From NCBI RefSeq assembly GCF_000467105.1, contig NZ_BATI01000017.1, positions 62,001 through 126,000 on the forward strand: a stretch of 64,000 nucleotides of DNA, in the 5' to 3' direction. A program made the position numbers and the translations under genes. This stretch comes from Aquipseudomonas alcaligenes NBRC 14159 (GTDB lineage: Bacteria > Pseudomonadota > Gammaproteobacteria > Pseudomonadales > Pseudomonadaceae). The notes under the pieces were generated by a model. The model was not told the origin of the DNA, did no database searches, and saw only the letters and a program-made list of their open reading frames with translations. Below, piece after piece: positions 1 through 11,011 of this stretch (the stretch's first letter is position 1; every line of letters starts with the position of its first letter).

Positions 1-1197
1 CAGCTCAGCGCCGAGCAGGTGGCCACCCTCGACCCGATGCAGGCCTGCAGCTTCCTGGTGCCGGTGGAGTGCGTGCCGCTGGAGATGTACGGCGAGCTGG
101 ACCGCCACCTGGCCGGCAAGGACTACACCTCGCAGCTGGGCATCGCCGCGCACCTGTTCGGCACCCTGGCGACTGCACTGATCATCGACCTGCTCAATGG
201 TCGCCCGGTGCGCGACGCTGTCTATGTCGATGTCTGGGAACTGACCCGGCGGCGTGACGCCCAGGCCGAGCGCGAGCATCAGCGGCTGCTCGATCAGGGA
301 CGCCAGGCCCTGGCGCAGTGGCGCCAGCTGCCGCCGGAGCGGCCCGATGCGTTCTTCCTCGAGCGTTCGGTGAAGCACTACCAGGCGCCGCTGCTGGGTA
401 GCCTGCAGAGCTACTCGCAGTTCTGCATCGACCGTCGCGCCGGCATCGCCACCTACGCCATTCCCAACTACCAGCTGGACAACAACCTGACCCGCCAGCT
501 GCTGCGCTTTGCCTTCGTCCACTACGCCAAGGTCGGTTTCATCAATCCGCAGGCCGCGGCGTTGCGCCAGCTGCACGCCGAACCGCTGGAGCACCTGGCC
601 CCTGAAGATGTGCATATCGTCCTGGTGCGCGACAGCGATCAGCAGTTGCTGGCCTATTCCACCCTCAAGGCGCCGATCGCCCGCGGCAAGCGTTTTGACG
701 ACAGCCAGCGACCGTCCTTCGGCGTGGAAACCGCCTTCGGCCGCGACCTTTACGCTCAGATAGGTGAACTGCAGGACCTGCCGGTGGAGCAGGTGCGCGA
801 GATCGGTCGGGTGACCAAGGCGCAGATCGGCGATCCGCTGCTCGAGGCCAAGGCCGGCATGCTCCTGCTCAGCGCCTACGGTCGCCTGCTGTGCCAGGCC
901 GACAGCGGTGTGGCGGCGATGGTCGGCGACGGCGAGCGCCAGGTCACCCTGCGCAACCTCAGCTTCTTCGGCTTCCGTCCGCAGATCCTGCCGGCGCGTA
1001 TCGCCTGCATCCCGCCCCAGCACCTCTATGCCAATCGCTATCAGGGCCGTGAGGTGCACCCGTTCTGGCTGCGCCTGGACGCCATCGATCAGCAACGCGT
1101 GGCGCAGATCGAGGCGCTGATCGAGCTCGACGGCGACGAATTCCTTTCCCGGCTGCGTGACGCCAAGCAGCAGAACACCCTGCACATAGGAGCATGA
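1..1197 (+). CDS. Partial protein with possible GNAT/autoinducer-synthase-like acyltransferase domain (5' end missing)
   Basis: The reading frame is open from the first base, so the true start lies before the window; 398 residues are visible. I do not recognise the family with certainty. The C-terminal half has a pattern like the LuxI/FeeM N-acyltransferase branch of the GNAT fold: a substrate-loop element REIGRVTK (about nt 796-819), a helix LLLSAYGRLL, then a G-x-D strand and FFGFRPQ near the end. FeeM and LuxI enzymes join fatty acyl-ACP or acyl-CoA to an amino acid or SAM. The stop overlaps the next gene, an acyl-CoA dehydrogenase, which supports a role in acyl metabolism. The N-terminal 150 residues match nothing I know. 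No signal peptide can be judged because the start is absent. The acyltransferase call is an inference from motif spacing only. Confidence 0.4.
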   Translation, partial: QLSAEQVATLDPMQACSFLVPVECVPLEMYGELDRHLAGKDYTSQLGIAAHLFGTLATALIIDLLNGRPVRDAVYVDVWELTRRRDAQAEREHQRLLDQGRQALAQWRQLPPERPDAFFLERSVKHYQAPLLGSLQSYSQFCIDRRAGIATYAIPNYQLDNNLTRQLLRFAFVHYAKVGFINPQAAALRQLHAEPLEHLAPEDVHIVLVRDSDQQLLAYSTLKAPIARGKRFDDSQRPSFGVETAFGRDLYAQIGELQDLPVEQVREIGRVTKAQIGDPLLEAKAGMLLLSAYGRLLCQADSGVAAMVGDGERQVTLRNLSFFGFRPQILPARIACIPPQHLYANRYQGREVHPFWLRLDAIDQQRVAQIEALIELDGDEFLSRLRDAKQQNTLHIGA

Positions 1198-1199
1198 AC

Positions 1200-2414
1200 A
1201 TGAACGGTATCTGGAACCAACAGCAGCAGGCGATCCGCGCCCATTACCTGGCCGTCGGCCGCGACCTGGTGCGCCCGACCTCGGCTGAGCGCGACCAGGC
1301 GCTGGGCTTCGACCGCGAGCTGTGGCGCGCCCTGGGCGCAACCGGGCTGTTTGGCGTGCACATGCCCGAGCGCTTCGGCGGCCAGGGGCTTGGCGTGTGG
1401 GAGTTCTCCGCCGCGCTGGAAGGCTTCTCCGAGGGCTGCCAGGACATGGGCGTGCTGGTTTCCTTCGTCGCCCAGGTGGCCCTGGTGCAGGCCGCGCTGC
1501 TCAGCTACGGCAGCGAGGAGCAGCTGCAGCGCTGGCTGCCGCCGCTGATCAGCGGCGAGAAGATCGGCTGCTTCGCCATCACCGAGCAGGGCTGTGGCTC
1601 CGACGTGCGCTCGCTGAAGCTGGCGGCCAGTCGCGATGGCAGCGGCTACCGCCTCAACGGCATGAAATGGAACATCACCAATGCCCCGGTGGCCGACATC
1701 TGCATGACCTTCGCCCGCCTGGAAGAGGCCGGCCCCAATGCCATTTCCTGCTTCATCAGCGAAACCGCTGCACCCGGCCTGACCCAGTCCGTGCCGTTCG
1801 ACCTGATGGGCAACCGTGGCACGCCGATCGGCAGCCTGACCTTCGACAACGTGGCGCTGGCCGCCGACAGCCTGGTCGGCGTCGAGGGGCAGGGCCTGCG
1901 CGTGCTGTACTTCGGTTTCCTGGTCGAGCGCATCTTCACCGGTGTGTCCATCGTCGGCTGCATGCAGCCGGTGATCGACGAGTGCCTGCAGTACAGCCTC
2001 AAGCGCGAGGCCTTCGGCCGGCCGATCAGCGACAACCAGTACGTCCAGGGCCACATCGTGCAGGCCTACACCCAGTTGGAACTGCTGCGCAGCGTGGTGG
2101 TGCGCGGCCTCACCGCCCTGGAGAAAGGCCAGGACTGCTCGACCCTGGCCTCGATCATCAAGATGCTCGCCAGCGAGGCGATGCACGAGGCCTGCCTCAA
2201 CGCCATGCGCATCCACGGCAACTACGGCTACCGCCGCGACTTCCACTTCGAGCGCCTGCTGCGCGACTCCATCGGCCTGTTCTTCGCCGGCGGCACCAGC
2301 GAGATCCACAAGACGGTGATCTGGGCCAACCTGGTGGCCGAGGCGCAGAACCGCAGCAAGGCCAAGGACGACCTGCGTCTGGACGCCTACACCGGCGCGG
2401 GAGCCGCCGCATGA
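1200..2414 (+). CDS. Acyl-CoA dehydrogenase family flavoprotein
   Basis: This 404-residue protein is full length for the FAD-dependent acyl-CoA dehydrogenase family, which introduces a trans-2 double bond into acyl thioesters. The flavin/substrate signature AITEQGCGSDV lies near residue 130, and the C-terminal HGNYGYRRDF and FFAGGTSEI motifs are typical. The Glu of the usual YEGT catalytic motif is replaced (AGGT). A Glu at residue 243 in the VERIF helix sits where isovaleryl-CoA dehydrogenase carries its base. ATG at 1200 is preferred because AGGAG (1188-1192) is 7 bases upstream; an ATG at 1194 is too close to it. The gene touches the previous one and overlaps the exporter gene by 4 bases, so it is translationally coupled. 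The substrate may be a carrier-bound acyl chain rather than a beta-oxidation intermediate; this is inference. Confidence 0.9.
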   Translation: MNGIWNQQQQAIRAHYLAVGRDLVRPTSAERDQALGFDRELWRALGATGLFGVHMPERFGGQGLGVWEFSAALEGFSEGCQDMGVLVSFVAQVALVQAALLSYGSEEQLQRWLPPLISGEKIGCFAITEQGCGSDVRSLKLAASRDGSGYRLNGMKWNITNAPVADICMTFARLEEAGPNAISCFISETAAPGLTQSVPFDLMGNRGTPIGSLTFDNVALAADSLVGVEGQGLRVLYFGFLVERIFTGVSIVGCMQPVIDECLQYSLKREAFGRPISDNQYVQGHIVQAYTQLELLRSVVVRGLTALEKGQDCSTLASIIKMLASEAMHEACLNAMRIHGNYGYRRDFHFERLLRDSIGLFFAGGTSEIHKTVIWANLVAEAQNRSKAKDDLRLDAYTGAGAAA

Positions 2415-4936
2415 AGCCCCGCGCCGTCGCGCTGCTCTCCTGGATGCTGCATCGGCCCTGGCTGATGCTCGCCCTCCTGCTGCTGATTACCGCTGCGGCG
2501 GTGGTCGCGCTGGGCCGCCTGGAGATCAACAGCACTCCCTACATGATCGACAAGAGCCACCCCAGCCGGATGGCCGATGCCGAAAACAAACGTCTTTTTT
2601 CCAACACCGGCGAGCAGGCCTTCGTCGCCCTGGAAAACCCCCAGGGCAATATCTTCAACCCGGGCAGCCTGCAGCGGGTGGCCGAGCTGACCCGCGCCTT
2701 CCAGGCCATCGAGATGGTCCTGCCGGGCGACAGCGACAAGCTGCGCGCCCTGGCCGAAGATCCGCGCCTGCAGGCCGATGTCGAGGCCATCCTCGAAGGC
2801 GGCCTGACCCCGGCCGACCAGCCGCGCCTGGCCGCGCTGAAGCAGCGCCTGGCCGAGGCCGGTGAGCTCAGCCATACCCAGGAAGCCTGGCTGGACAGCC
2901 TGCACACCCGCCTGGTGCCGATCCGCAAGGTGCGCAGCCTGGTGACCATCGAGAACCTGCTGACCATCGACGAGGCGCTCGACGTGCATCCGCTGATGCC
3001 GCAGGTGCCGACCGACCCGGCCGGGCTTGCGGCCCTGCGCGCCGAGGCCATGGGCAACCCGCTGTTCCTCGACAGCCTGGTCTCGCGTGACGGCAGCGCC
3101 ACCACCATCCAGGTCGAGTTCAACATCGCCCAGGACGACTCGCCGGCCATGCTGCAGGTGTACCAGGCCATCGTCGACATCACCGACAAGGTGCAGGGCG
3201 ACGATCGCATCTACCTCAGCGGCCCGCCGATGATCGCCGCGCAGACCGCGTCGAACATGGAGCAGGACAACCAGACCCTGCTGCCGGCGGTGTTGCTGGT
3301 GATCCTGCTGGTGCTGTTCGTCAGCTTCGGCCGGGTGCAGGGCGTGGTGGCGCCGCTGCTGATCGCCATCTTCAGCCTGATCTGGACCCTGGGCCTGATG
3401 GCCGCGTGCGGGGTGAAGCAGAACATCATCACCTCGATCATGCCGGTGTTCATCATCTCCATCGCGGTGTGCGACGCCATCCACTTCCTCGCCGACTACT
3501 ACCGCAACCTGCCGCCCAAGCCGGACCGCCAGGCGCGCATCGACACCGCCTTCGCGGTGATGCAGCAGCTGTTCTGGCCGATGTTCGTGACCTGCATGAC
3601 CACCCTGGTCGGCTTCTTCTCGCTGATCTGGACCGACGTCACCTTCATCCGCGAGTTCGGCATCTTCACCGGCTTCGGCATCTTCTTCGCCTGGCTGATC
3701 ACCATCGTCTTCCTGCCGGCCATCGTCATCCTGTGGAAGGCCGAGCCGCCGCGCCACGGCCTGCTGGTCAGCGATCGTCTGGACCGCATGATCGCCGCCC
3801 TCGGCCACTTCGCCCGCTACGGCAGACGCCTGGCCTTCGGCATGCTGGTGGTCATCGTGCTGTGCAGCTGGTACGTGGTGGAGAACCTCACCATCGACAA
3901 CCAGGTGATCGGCTACTTCGAGCAGGACAGCCGCATCCGCCAGGACGACGCGGCGATCAACGCCAAGTTCGGCGGCACTACGCCGATCAGCATCATGATC
4001 GAGAGCGACAGGGCCGACGCCTTCAAGGACCCGGCGGTGATCCAGGGTGTGGCCAGGCTGCAGGAGCATCTGCGCCAGCAGCAGCTGGTCGGTTTCACCT
4101 ACTCGCCGGCCGACTTCGTCAAGCGTCTGCACCAGGTAACCCAGGACACCTTCGCCGCCGAGCAGTACCGCCTGCCGGACGACATCAGCGCCAGCCTGCT
4201 GGCGCAGTACTACCTGCTCTACGAGAACGCCAACGGCCGCGACCTGTTCGACGTGGTTGACCGCCGCTTCCAGAGCGGCCGGGTGCTGGCCATCCTGCAC
4301 ACCGACCGCTCCTCGGAAGTCGGCGCGCTGATGCGTGGTGCCCTCGACTACGCCCGTGAGGTGCTGCCGGCCGGCATGAGCGTGCGCGTGTCCGGTTACG
4401 GCGAAGTGCTGGTGGCCACCACCGACGCGGTGGTCTGGGGCCAGGTCAACAGCATCCTGTCCTCGCCGGCGCTGATCGTGCTGATGGTCATGGCCATGTT
4501 CCACTCGATTCGCCTGGGCTTCGTCGCCCTGCTGCCGCTGCTGTTCACCCTGGTGGGCATCAGCGCGCTGATGGCGCTGAGCGGCACCGACCTGGACATC
4601 GGCACCTCGATCATCGCGGCGATCTCCTTCGGCATCGGTATCGACTACGCGATCCACGTGATCGCCGCCATGCGCCACAGTCCGGGCTCGGCCCAGCAGG
4701 CCACCCAGTACGCCCTGCGGCATACCGGCAAGCCGATCCTGATCAATACCCTGGCGCTGGGGCTGGGCTTCCTGGTGCTGTGCCTGTCGGGCTACCAGTC
4801 GCTGGTCAACCTGGGCATCTTCATCTCGCTGACCATGCTGTTCTCCGCGCTGTTCGCCCTGCTGGTGCTGCCGGTATTCGTGCGCACCCGCCAGCAGCCA
4901 GAGGCCGCCGCGCAGCTGGAGCCGGCCAATGCGTAA
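2411..4936 (+). CDS. MMPL/RND-family lipid exporter
   Basis: This 841-residue inner-membrane protein has the duplicated RND layout: one N-terminal membrane helix (residues about 14-36), a large periplasmic domain, five helices, then the same arrangement again. Each half has an Asp in the fourth-helix motif that acts in proton relay in this superfamily (AVCDAIH in the first half, GIDYAIH in the second). MMPL proteins move lipids, lipopeptides or hopanoids across or out of the inner membrane using the proton gradient. The ATG overlaps the stop of the acyl-CoA dehydrogenase (ATGA), so the two proteins are probably made together. The genes downstream encode an exported protein, a LolA-like protein and a barrel, which suggests a path from inner to outer membrane for an acyl compound. 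Confidence 0.85.
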   Translation: MKPRAVALLSWMLHRPWLMLALLLLITAAAVVALGRLEINSTPYMIDKSHPSRMADAENKRLFSNTGEQAFVALENPQGNIFNPGSLQRVAELTRAFQAIEMVLPGDSDKLRALAEDPRLQADVEAILEGGLTPADQPRLAALKQRLAEAGELSHTQEAWLDSLHTRLVPIRKVRSLVTIENLLTIDEALDVHPLMPQVPTDPAGLAALRAEAMGNPLFLDSLVSRDGSATTIQVEFNIAQDDSPAMLQVYQAIVDITDKVQGDDRIYLSGPPMIAAQTASNMEQDNQTLLPAVLLVILLVLFVSFGRVQGVVAPLLIAIFSLIWTLGLMAACGVKQNIITSIMPVFIISIAVCDAIHFLADYYRNLPPKPDRQARIDTAFAVMQQLFWPMFVTCMTTLVGFFSLIWTDVTFIREFGIFTGFGIFFAWLITIVFLPAIVILWKAEPPRHGLLVSDRLDRMIAALGHFARYGRRLAFGMLVVIVLCSWYVVENLTIDNQVIGYFEQDSRIRQDDAAINAKFGGTTPISIMIESDRADAFKDPAVIQGVARLQEHLRQQQLVGFTYSPADFVKRLHQVTQDTFAAEQYRLPDDISASLLAQYYLLYENANGRDLFDVVDRRFQSGRVLAILHTDRSSEVGALMRGALDYAREVLPAGMSVRVSGYGEVLVATTDAVVWGQVNSILSSPALIVLMVMAMFHSIRLGFVALLPLLFTLVGISALMALSGTDLDIGTSIIAAISFGIGIDYAIHVIAAMRHSPGSAQQATQYALRHTGKPILINTLALGLGFLVLCLSGYQSLVNLGIFISLTMLFSALFALLVLPVFVRTRQQPEAAAQLEPANA

Positions 4937-5816
4937 GCACCTGCTCTGGCTGCTGTGCGTGGCCCTGCCGGCTGGCGCCCAGGACTGGCTGGCGCTGACC
5001 CTCTATCCGGGCGGCGAGCTGTACCAGGCCGAGCACCTGCAGCGCCTGGTCGGCGCCACGCAGAACCTGTGGGAAGTGAAGGATGGCCAGGGACGGACGC
5101 CGATCCAGTCCCTGGACAGCCTGGCCAGCACCAATGCCATTGCCGTCCAGGGCGACGACGTGCGTTTTCGCCGGTTGATCGAGACCCGCGAGCTGACGCC
5201 CGCGGGCCTCAAGACCCTGGCCGGGCTGGTCGAGCGGCATCCGCTGCTCGGCCCGCGCCTGGTGACTGCCGAAGCCGACGGCACGCACTTCTGGCTGCGC
5301 CTGGCGCGGCCCTACGCCGAAGCGGACAAGGCCGAGCTGTTGCTGCGCTACGCCAAGCGCCTGGCCGCCGACTTCGCTCCCGGCTGCCGGGTGGCCAGCG
5401 GCGCCCAGGGCGTATTGCAGGGTTACACCCTGCAGGAGTGGACGTTGCAGGCCAGCGGTCCGGTGCCGCCGCGCACCACCACCCTGCAGGGCCTGCAGCA
5501 GGCCGCCGCGACGCTGCGCCAGCGCAGCCTGCAGGCCTATTCGGCCGTCGACATCCTGGTCTACCTGCGCCAGGTACTCAACGGCGAGTCTGGTCTGCCG
5601 ACCAGCGATGACGAAGTGGCACAGCTCTACCTGATCGCCGAGAGCCTGCGCAGCCGTGACCTGCAGGACCTGGCACGGCCCGACTTCCAGCGCCTCAAGC
5701 TGGTCGCCCTGGGTCGCCAGCGCGCCGAGGTGCCGAGCCTGCCCGGCTACCGCCTGGAGACCACCGCGCAGTGGTCATCCACCCCGAACAGCTACCTGAC
5801 AGTCGACTGTCGTTAA
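4929..5816 (+). CDS. Exported protein of unknown family
   Basis: This is a 295-residue protein I do not recognise. A clear signal peptide is present (MRKHLLWLLCVALPAGAQ, cleavage near residue 17-18), so it should be periplasmic or outer-membrane associated. The mature part is rich in Leu, Gln and Arg, has no Cys-based lipobox and has no further membrane helix. The start overlaps the MMPL exporter stop by 8 bases, which marks it as a dedicated partner of that exporter. A periplasmic adaptor or substrate chaperone role is possible but unproven. The ending is close to the LolA-like gene, which has a strong AAGGAG site immediately after this stop. Confidence 0.7.
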   Translation: MRKHLLWLLCVALPAGAQDWLALTLYPGGELYQAEHLQRLVGATQNLWEVKDGQGRTPIQSLDSLASTNAIAVQGDDVRFRRLIETRELTPAGLKTLAGLVERHPLLGPRLVTAEADGTHFWLRLARPYAEADKAELLLRYAKRLAADFAPGCRVASGAQGVLQGYTLQEWTLQASGPVPPRTTTLQGLQQAAATLRQRSLQAYSAVDILVYLRQVLNGESGLPTSDDEVAQLYLIAESLRSRDLQDLARPDFQRLKLVALGRQRAEVPSLPGYRLETTAQWSSTPNSYLTVDCR

Positions 5817-5827
5817 GGAGTTTCCCC

Positions 5828-6610
5828 ATGCGTATTTCCCTGCTCGCCATCGGCCTGCTGCTCAGCTTCCCGGCTCTCGCCGAGGCTCTCGACCCCGCCG
5901 CCATCATGCGCGCCGTGCGCGACCGCGACGAAGGCCAGGACCGCCGCTCCGAAGTGACCCTGGTGCAGACCATGGCCGACGGCTTCGTCCGCGAGCGCAA
6001 GCTGCTGATGCTGGAGAAGGAGTACGGCGAGGAGCGCAAGGCCACCCTGTACTTCACCGCGCCCAGTGACACCGCCGGCACCGGCATCCTCATGCACAGC
6101 TACGCCGAGGCCGCCGCCCGCGAGGACGACCAGTGGCTGTACCTGCCGGCTCTACGCAAGACCCGGCGCATCGCCACCAACTCCAAGGAGGGCCCGTTCC
6201 TCGGTACCGACTTCTCCTTCGCCGACATCGAGCGCATGCGCGTCGACGACTACCAGTACCGGCTGCTGCGCGAGGATGAGTTCAAGGGCCGCCCGGTCTA
6301 CGTGATCGAGGCGCGCACCGCCGATGGCCTGGAAAATCCGCGCACCGGTTACAGCCAGCGCCTGGTCTACGTCGACCGCGAGCGCCAGCTGATCCTGCGT
6401 GACGAGTTCTTCCGTGGCGGCCGCCAGATCAAGACCTTCGAAGTGGTCGATGTGAGCCAGGTGGAAGGCTTCTGGACGGTCAACGAATCGCTGATGAGCA
6501 ACCTGGTCGAGGGTGGCCAGACCCGCCTGCTGCGCACCGCCGCCGACTACAACCTGGACCTGGGCGACCAGAACTTCAGCGAGCGCGCCCTGCGCAACGG
6601 GATTCGCTGA
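5828..6610 (+). CDS. Outer membrane lipoprotein-sorting (LolA-like) protein
   Basis: A 260-residue protein with a signal peptide (MRISLLAIGLLLSFPALAEA, cleaved near residue 20) and the fold features of the family annotated as outer membrane lipoprotein-sorting protein: an RRSEVTLVQTM strand, YLPALRKTRRIA, a GTDFSFADIE loop and a long series of beta strands. Such proteins resemble LolA/LolB and are thought to carry lipidic substrates in the periplasm, commonly beside MMPL exporters. ATG at 5828 is chosen because AAGGAG at 5815-5820 precedes it by 7 bases and because the signal peptide starts exactly there. The stop shares a base with the next start (TGATG), so the barrel gene is coupled. Confidence 0.82.
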   Translation: MRISLLAIGLLLSFPALAEALDPAAIMRAVRDRDEGQDRRSEVTLVQTMADGFVRERKLLMLEKEYGEERKATLYFTAPSDTAGTGILMHSYAEAAAREDDQWLYLPALRKTRRIATNSKEGPFLGTDFSFADIERMRVDDYQYRLLREDEFKGRPVYVIEARTADGLENPRTGYSQRLVYVDRERQLILRDEFFRGGRQIKTFEVVDVSQVEGFWTVNESLMSNLVEGGQTRLLRTAADYNLDLGDQNFSERALRNGIR

Positions 6611-7812
6611 TGCGTGCAGTGCTTATCGGCCTGCTGGGCCTGACCAGCCTGCCGCTGGCCGCGGCGACCCTCAGTAGTCGCGGCCATGTGGAGGACGGCT
6701 ACCACCACGACACCACGGGCGCCAGCAGCTCCGGCCACCGCGTCGAGGCGCTGCTGGAAAGCCGCATCAGCCAGGGCAACTGGACCCTCGACAGCGTGCT
6801 GCTCGGCCGCTACCGCAGCCAGTACGACGATGCCGGCGGCAAGCTGGAAGACCGCATGGAGTCCGACCAGGACCTGCGCGAGCTGTATTTGACCTGGGCC
6901 GGCGACGACTGGCAGTGGCGCCTCGGTCAGCAGCAGATCGCCTGGGGCCGCGGCGACTACTTCCGCCTGGTCGACGTGCTCAACCCGCTGGACCTGCGCG
7001 AGTTCCTGCTGCCCTACATCGACGACTACTCCCTCGGCCGGCAGACCCGGCCGATGGCGGTGGTGGAGATCTACGGCGACAGCCTGGAGCAGCAGTTCGT
7101 CGTCGCGCCCAGGGCCAAGACCACCCGCTACGCCCCGGCCGGCGCCGACTTCGCCGTGGCCGGGCGGCCGGAGGGGCTGAACGAGGACGACGAACACGAG
7201 CGCCCGGATATCGGCTGGCGCGGCAAGATGCTGGTCGACGGCACCGATCTGGACTTCTACCTGTTCGACGGCCTCAGCCCCGATCCGCTGTACGTGGTGG
7301 AGGAGGGTCAGATGGTCGAGCAGCAGCGCCGGCGTAGCCTGGTCGGCGCCTCGTTCGCCCGCCCGGCCGGCGACTGGGTGGTGCGTGGCGACCTGGTGCA
7401 TCTGTTCAACGAACCGCTGCAGACCCCGGAAGGTGCGGATAACGTACCCAAGTCGGCGGCGCTGCTCGGCCTCGACCTGACCCGCAACGAATGGACGGTC
7501 AACCTGCAGGCCACGGTCAGCCATCGCCATGGCGCGCCGGACAGCCTGCAGCGCGAGACCGGCTGGGAGGCGTCGGCGGCGGTGCTCAAGGACTGGTCCA
7601 AGCAGCGCCTCAACGCCGGCATCCTCTGGCTGTACAACCGCGAGGTGCAGGGCAGCCACATGGTCAAGGCCAACCTCGGCTACCGGCCGTGGAACCAGTG
7701 GTACCTGGAAACGGGCTACATCGCCTTCAGCGGCGGGCAGACCACCCAGTACGGCCAGTTCGACAATCGCGATCGTCTCTACCTGCAGGTGCGTCGCGAC
7801 TTCAGCCTGTGA
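6610..7812 (+). CDS. Predicted outer-membrane beta-barrel protein (DUF1302-like)
   Basis: A 400-residue protein with a signal peptide (residues 1 to about 19) followed by alternating amphipathic strands with aromatic residues, ending in a strand that finishes DFSL. The segment QIAWGRGDYFR followed by LNPLDLREF resembles the conserved portion of the DUF1302 family, which accompanies RND/MMPL and LolA-like genes in other bacteria. Terminal aromatic-rich strands suggest insertion by the BAM complex. It is the last gene of the coupled cluster, starting on the stop of the LolA-like gene. A role as the outer-membrane exit or anchor for the exported lipid is an inference from context. Confidence 0.65.
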   Translation: MRAVLIGLLGLTSLPLAAATLSSRGHVEDGYHHDTTGASSSGHRVEALLESRISQGNWTLDSVLLGRYRSQYDDAGGKLEDRMESDQDLRELYLTWAGDDWQWRLGQQQIAWGRGDYFRLVDVLNPLDLREFLLPYIDDYSLGRQTRPMAVVEIYGDSLEQQFVVAPRAKTTRYAPAGADFAVAGRPEGLNEDDEHERPDIGWRGKMLVDGTDLDFYLFDGLSPDPLYVVEEGQMVEQQRRRSLVGASFARPAGDWVVRGDLVHLFNEPLQTPEGADNVPKSAALLGLDLTRNEWTVNLQATVSHRHGAPDSLQRETGWEASAAVLKDWSKQRLNAGILWLYNREVQGSHMVKANLGYRPWNQWYLETGYIAFSGGQTTQYGQFDNRDRLYLQVRRDFSL

Positions 7813-7924
7813 TTCCTGCCACTTGGATGGCGCCGCGCGGGCGGCGACAATGGCCGCCGCCGTGCCCGGGAACACCCGGGGCGGCGCGCAGTCGAACCGC
7901 CCGTCGCCGTCCCGAGGAGAATCC

Positions 7925-8674
7925 ATGCGTGCCATTGCCGTTGCCGGCCTGCTGTCCCTGTCGCTGCTGCTCAGTGGTTGCCAGGCCTTGCTGCTTGCCG
8001 CCAAGCCTGAATCGGGGCTGGCCGTCAGTCGCCAGGCCTGGGAGCATCGCGCACCGGGCTGCGAGGGCAAGGACTGCGCGCTGATCAATATCGACCTGCA
8101 GACCTTCGACGAGCTGCCGGAACTGAATGCGCGCCTCGAGCAGGAGCTGCTCAAGCTGACCATCGAGCTGCCGGGTGATCCAGCGCCGCCCTCGCTGGCG
8201 GTCTACGAGCAGGAGTTCCTGGCCAGCGCCCAGCCGGGCTGGATGAGCTACCTGCAATCCAAGGTGCTGCAGCAGCACGGCCGTCTGGCGGTGATCGAGC
8301 TGTCCAGCTACCGCTTCACCGGCGGTGCTCACGGCATTCCCGGACGTGCCTACCTCAACTATGACCGCGACAAGGGCCGCCTGCTGAGCCTGGGCGACCT
8401 GCTGCTGCCGGACGGCGAAACGGCCTTCTGGCAGCAGGCCGAGCTGGCCTACCAGGCCTGGCTCAAGGCCAATGGCCTGGATCAGGATCTGCAGTACCAG
8501 GCCGAGTGGCCGTTCGTGCGCACCGCCAATGTCGCCCTGCTGCGCGACTCGGTCATGCTCAAGTACGAGGTCGGGCGTATCGCCCCCTATGCCAGCGGCC
8601 ACCCCGAGCTGCGTATTCCCTACGCGCGGCTGAACGGCATCCTCAAGCCCATCTACTTTCCCTCGTCGCGCTGA
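7925..8674 (+). CDS. RsiV-like (DUF3298/DUF4163) lipoprotein
   Basis: A 249-residue lipoprotein: the signal ends in the lipobox LLSGC, so Cys18 is the predicted lipidated residue. The body matches the RsiV-like DUF4163 plus DUF3298 arrangement, with SYRFTGGAHG and the paired strand YLNYDRDKGRLLSLGDLL typical of these domains. In Bacillus RsiV binds lysozyme; Pseudomonas members lack the anti-sigma region and their role is unknown. ATG at 7925 has GAGGAG at 7914-7919. It is followed by a strong hairpin shared with the convergent thiC gene, so it forms its own transcription unit. Confidence 0.75.
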   Translation: MRAIAVAGLLSLSLLLSGCQALLLAAKPESGLAVSRQAWEHRAPGCEGKDCALINIDLQTFDELPELNARLEQELLKLTIELPGDPAPPSLAVYEQEFLASAQPGWMSYLQSKVLQQHGRLAVIELSSYRFTGGAHGIPGRAYLNYDRDKGRLLSLGDLLLPDGETAFWQQAELAYQAWLKANGLDQDLQYQAEWPFVRTANVALLRDSVMLKYEVGRIAPYASGHPELRIPYARLNGILKPIYFPSSR

Positions 8675-8685
8675 ACGGCGCACAT

Positions 8686-8713
8686 GAAAAAGCCGGGCAT
8701 GCCCGGCTTTTTC
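8686..8713. terminator. Bidirectional rho-independent terminator
   Basis: A GC-rich stem (AGCCGGGC / GCCCGGCT) is flanked by an A run on the left and a T run on the right, so it can stop transcripts from both the lipoprotein gene and thiC. Confidence 0.9.
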
Positions 8714-8729
8714 ATCTCTGCAGCGCGGC

Positions 8730-10797
<2,068 letters not shown>

Positions 10798-10808
10798 GAA
10801 CTGCCGGC

Positions 10809-10838
10809 AGTCTAATCAAGCGTGCCGAGGAACACCAA
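10809..10838 (-). promoter_or_regulatory. Likely sigma70 promoter of thiC
   Basis: On the minus strand TTGGTG and TAGACT are separated by 18 bases, and transcription would begin just before the first base of the TPP aptamer. The position is what is expected for a riboswitch-controlled leader. Confidence 0.6.
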
Positions 10839-11011
10839 GCGCTATCCGGTGGCCGCGCGACGTTTCGTCGGGAATCTGTCCGGCAGCAGGCATTGTTGCG
10901 GCGAAGAAACAAAGCTTGTCGCAAACTGGCCCGCTGTTGCGCCGTGGCCGCCTTGACCGCTGCCGGTCGCAGCCTTAGCCTTGCCCGATTACCCCGCATC
11001 TAGGACTGATC

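Noticed and set aside
2387-4723. Long minus-strand frame opposite the MMPL exporter
   Set aside because: Same GC-driven effect; the product is His/Asp/Gln-rich without any motif, and the plus-strand protein is a clear family member.
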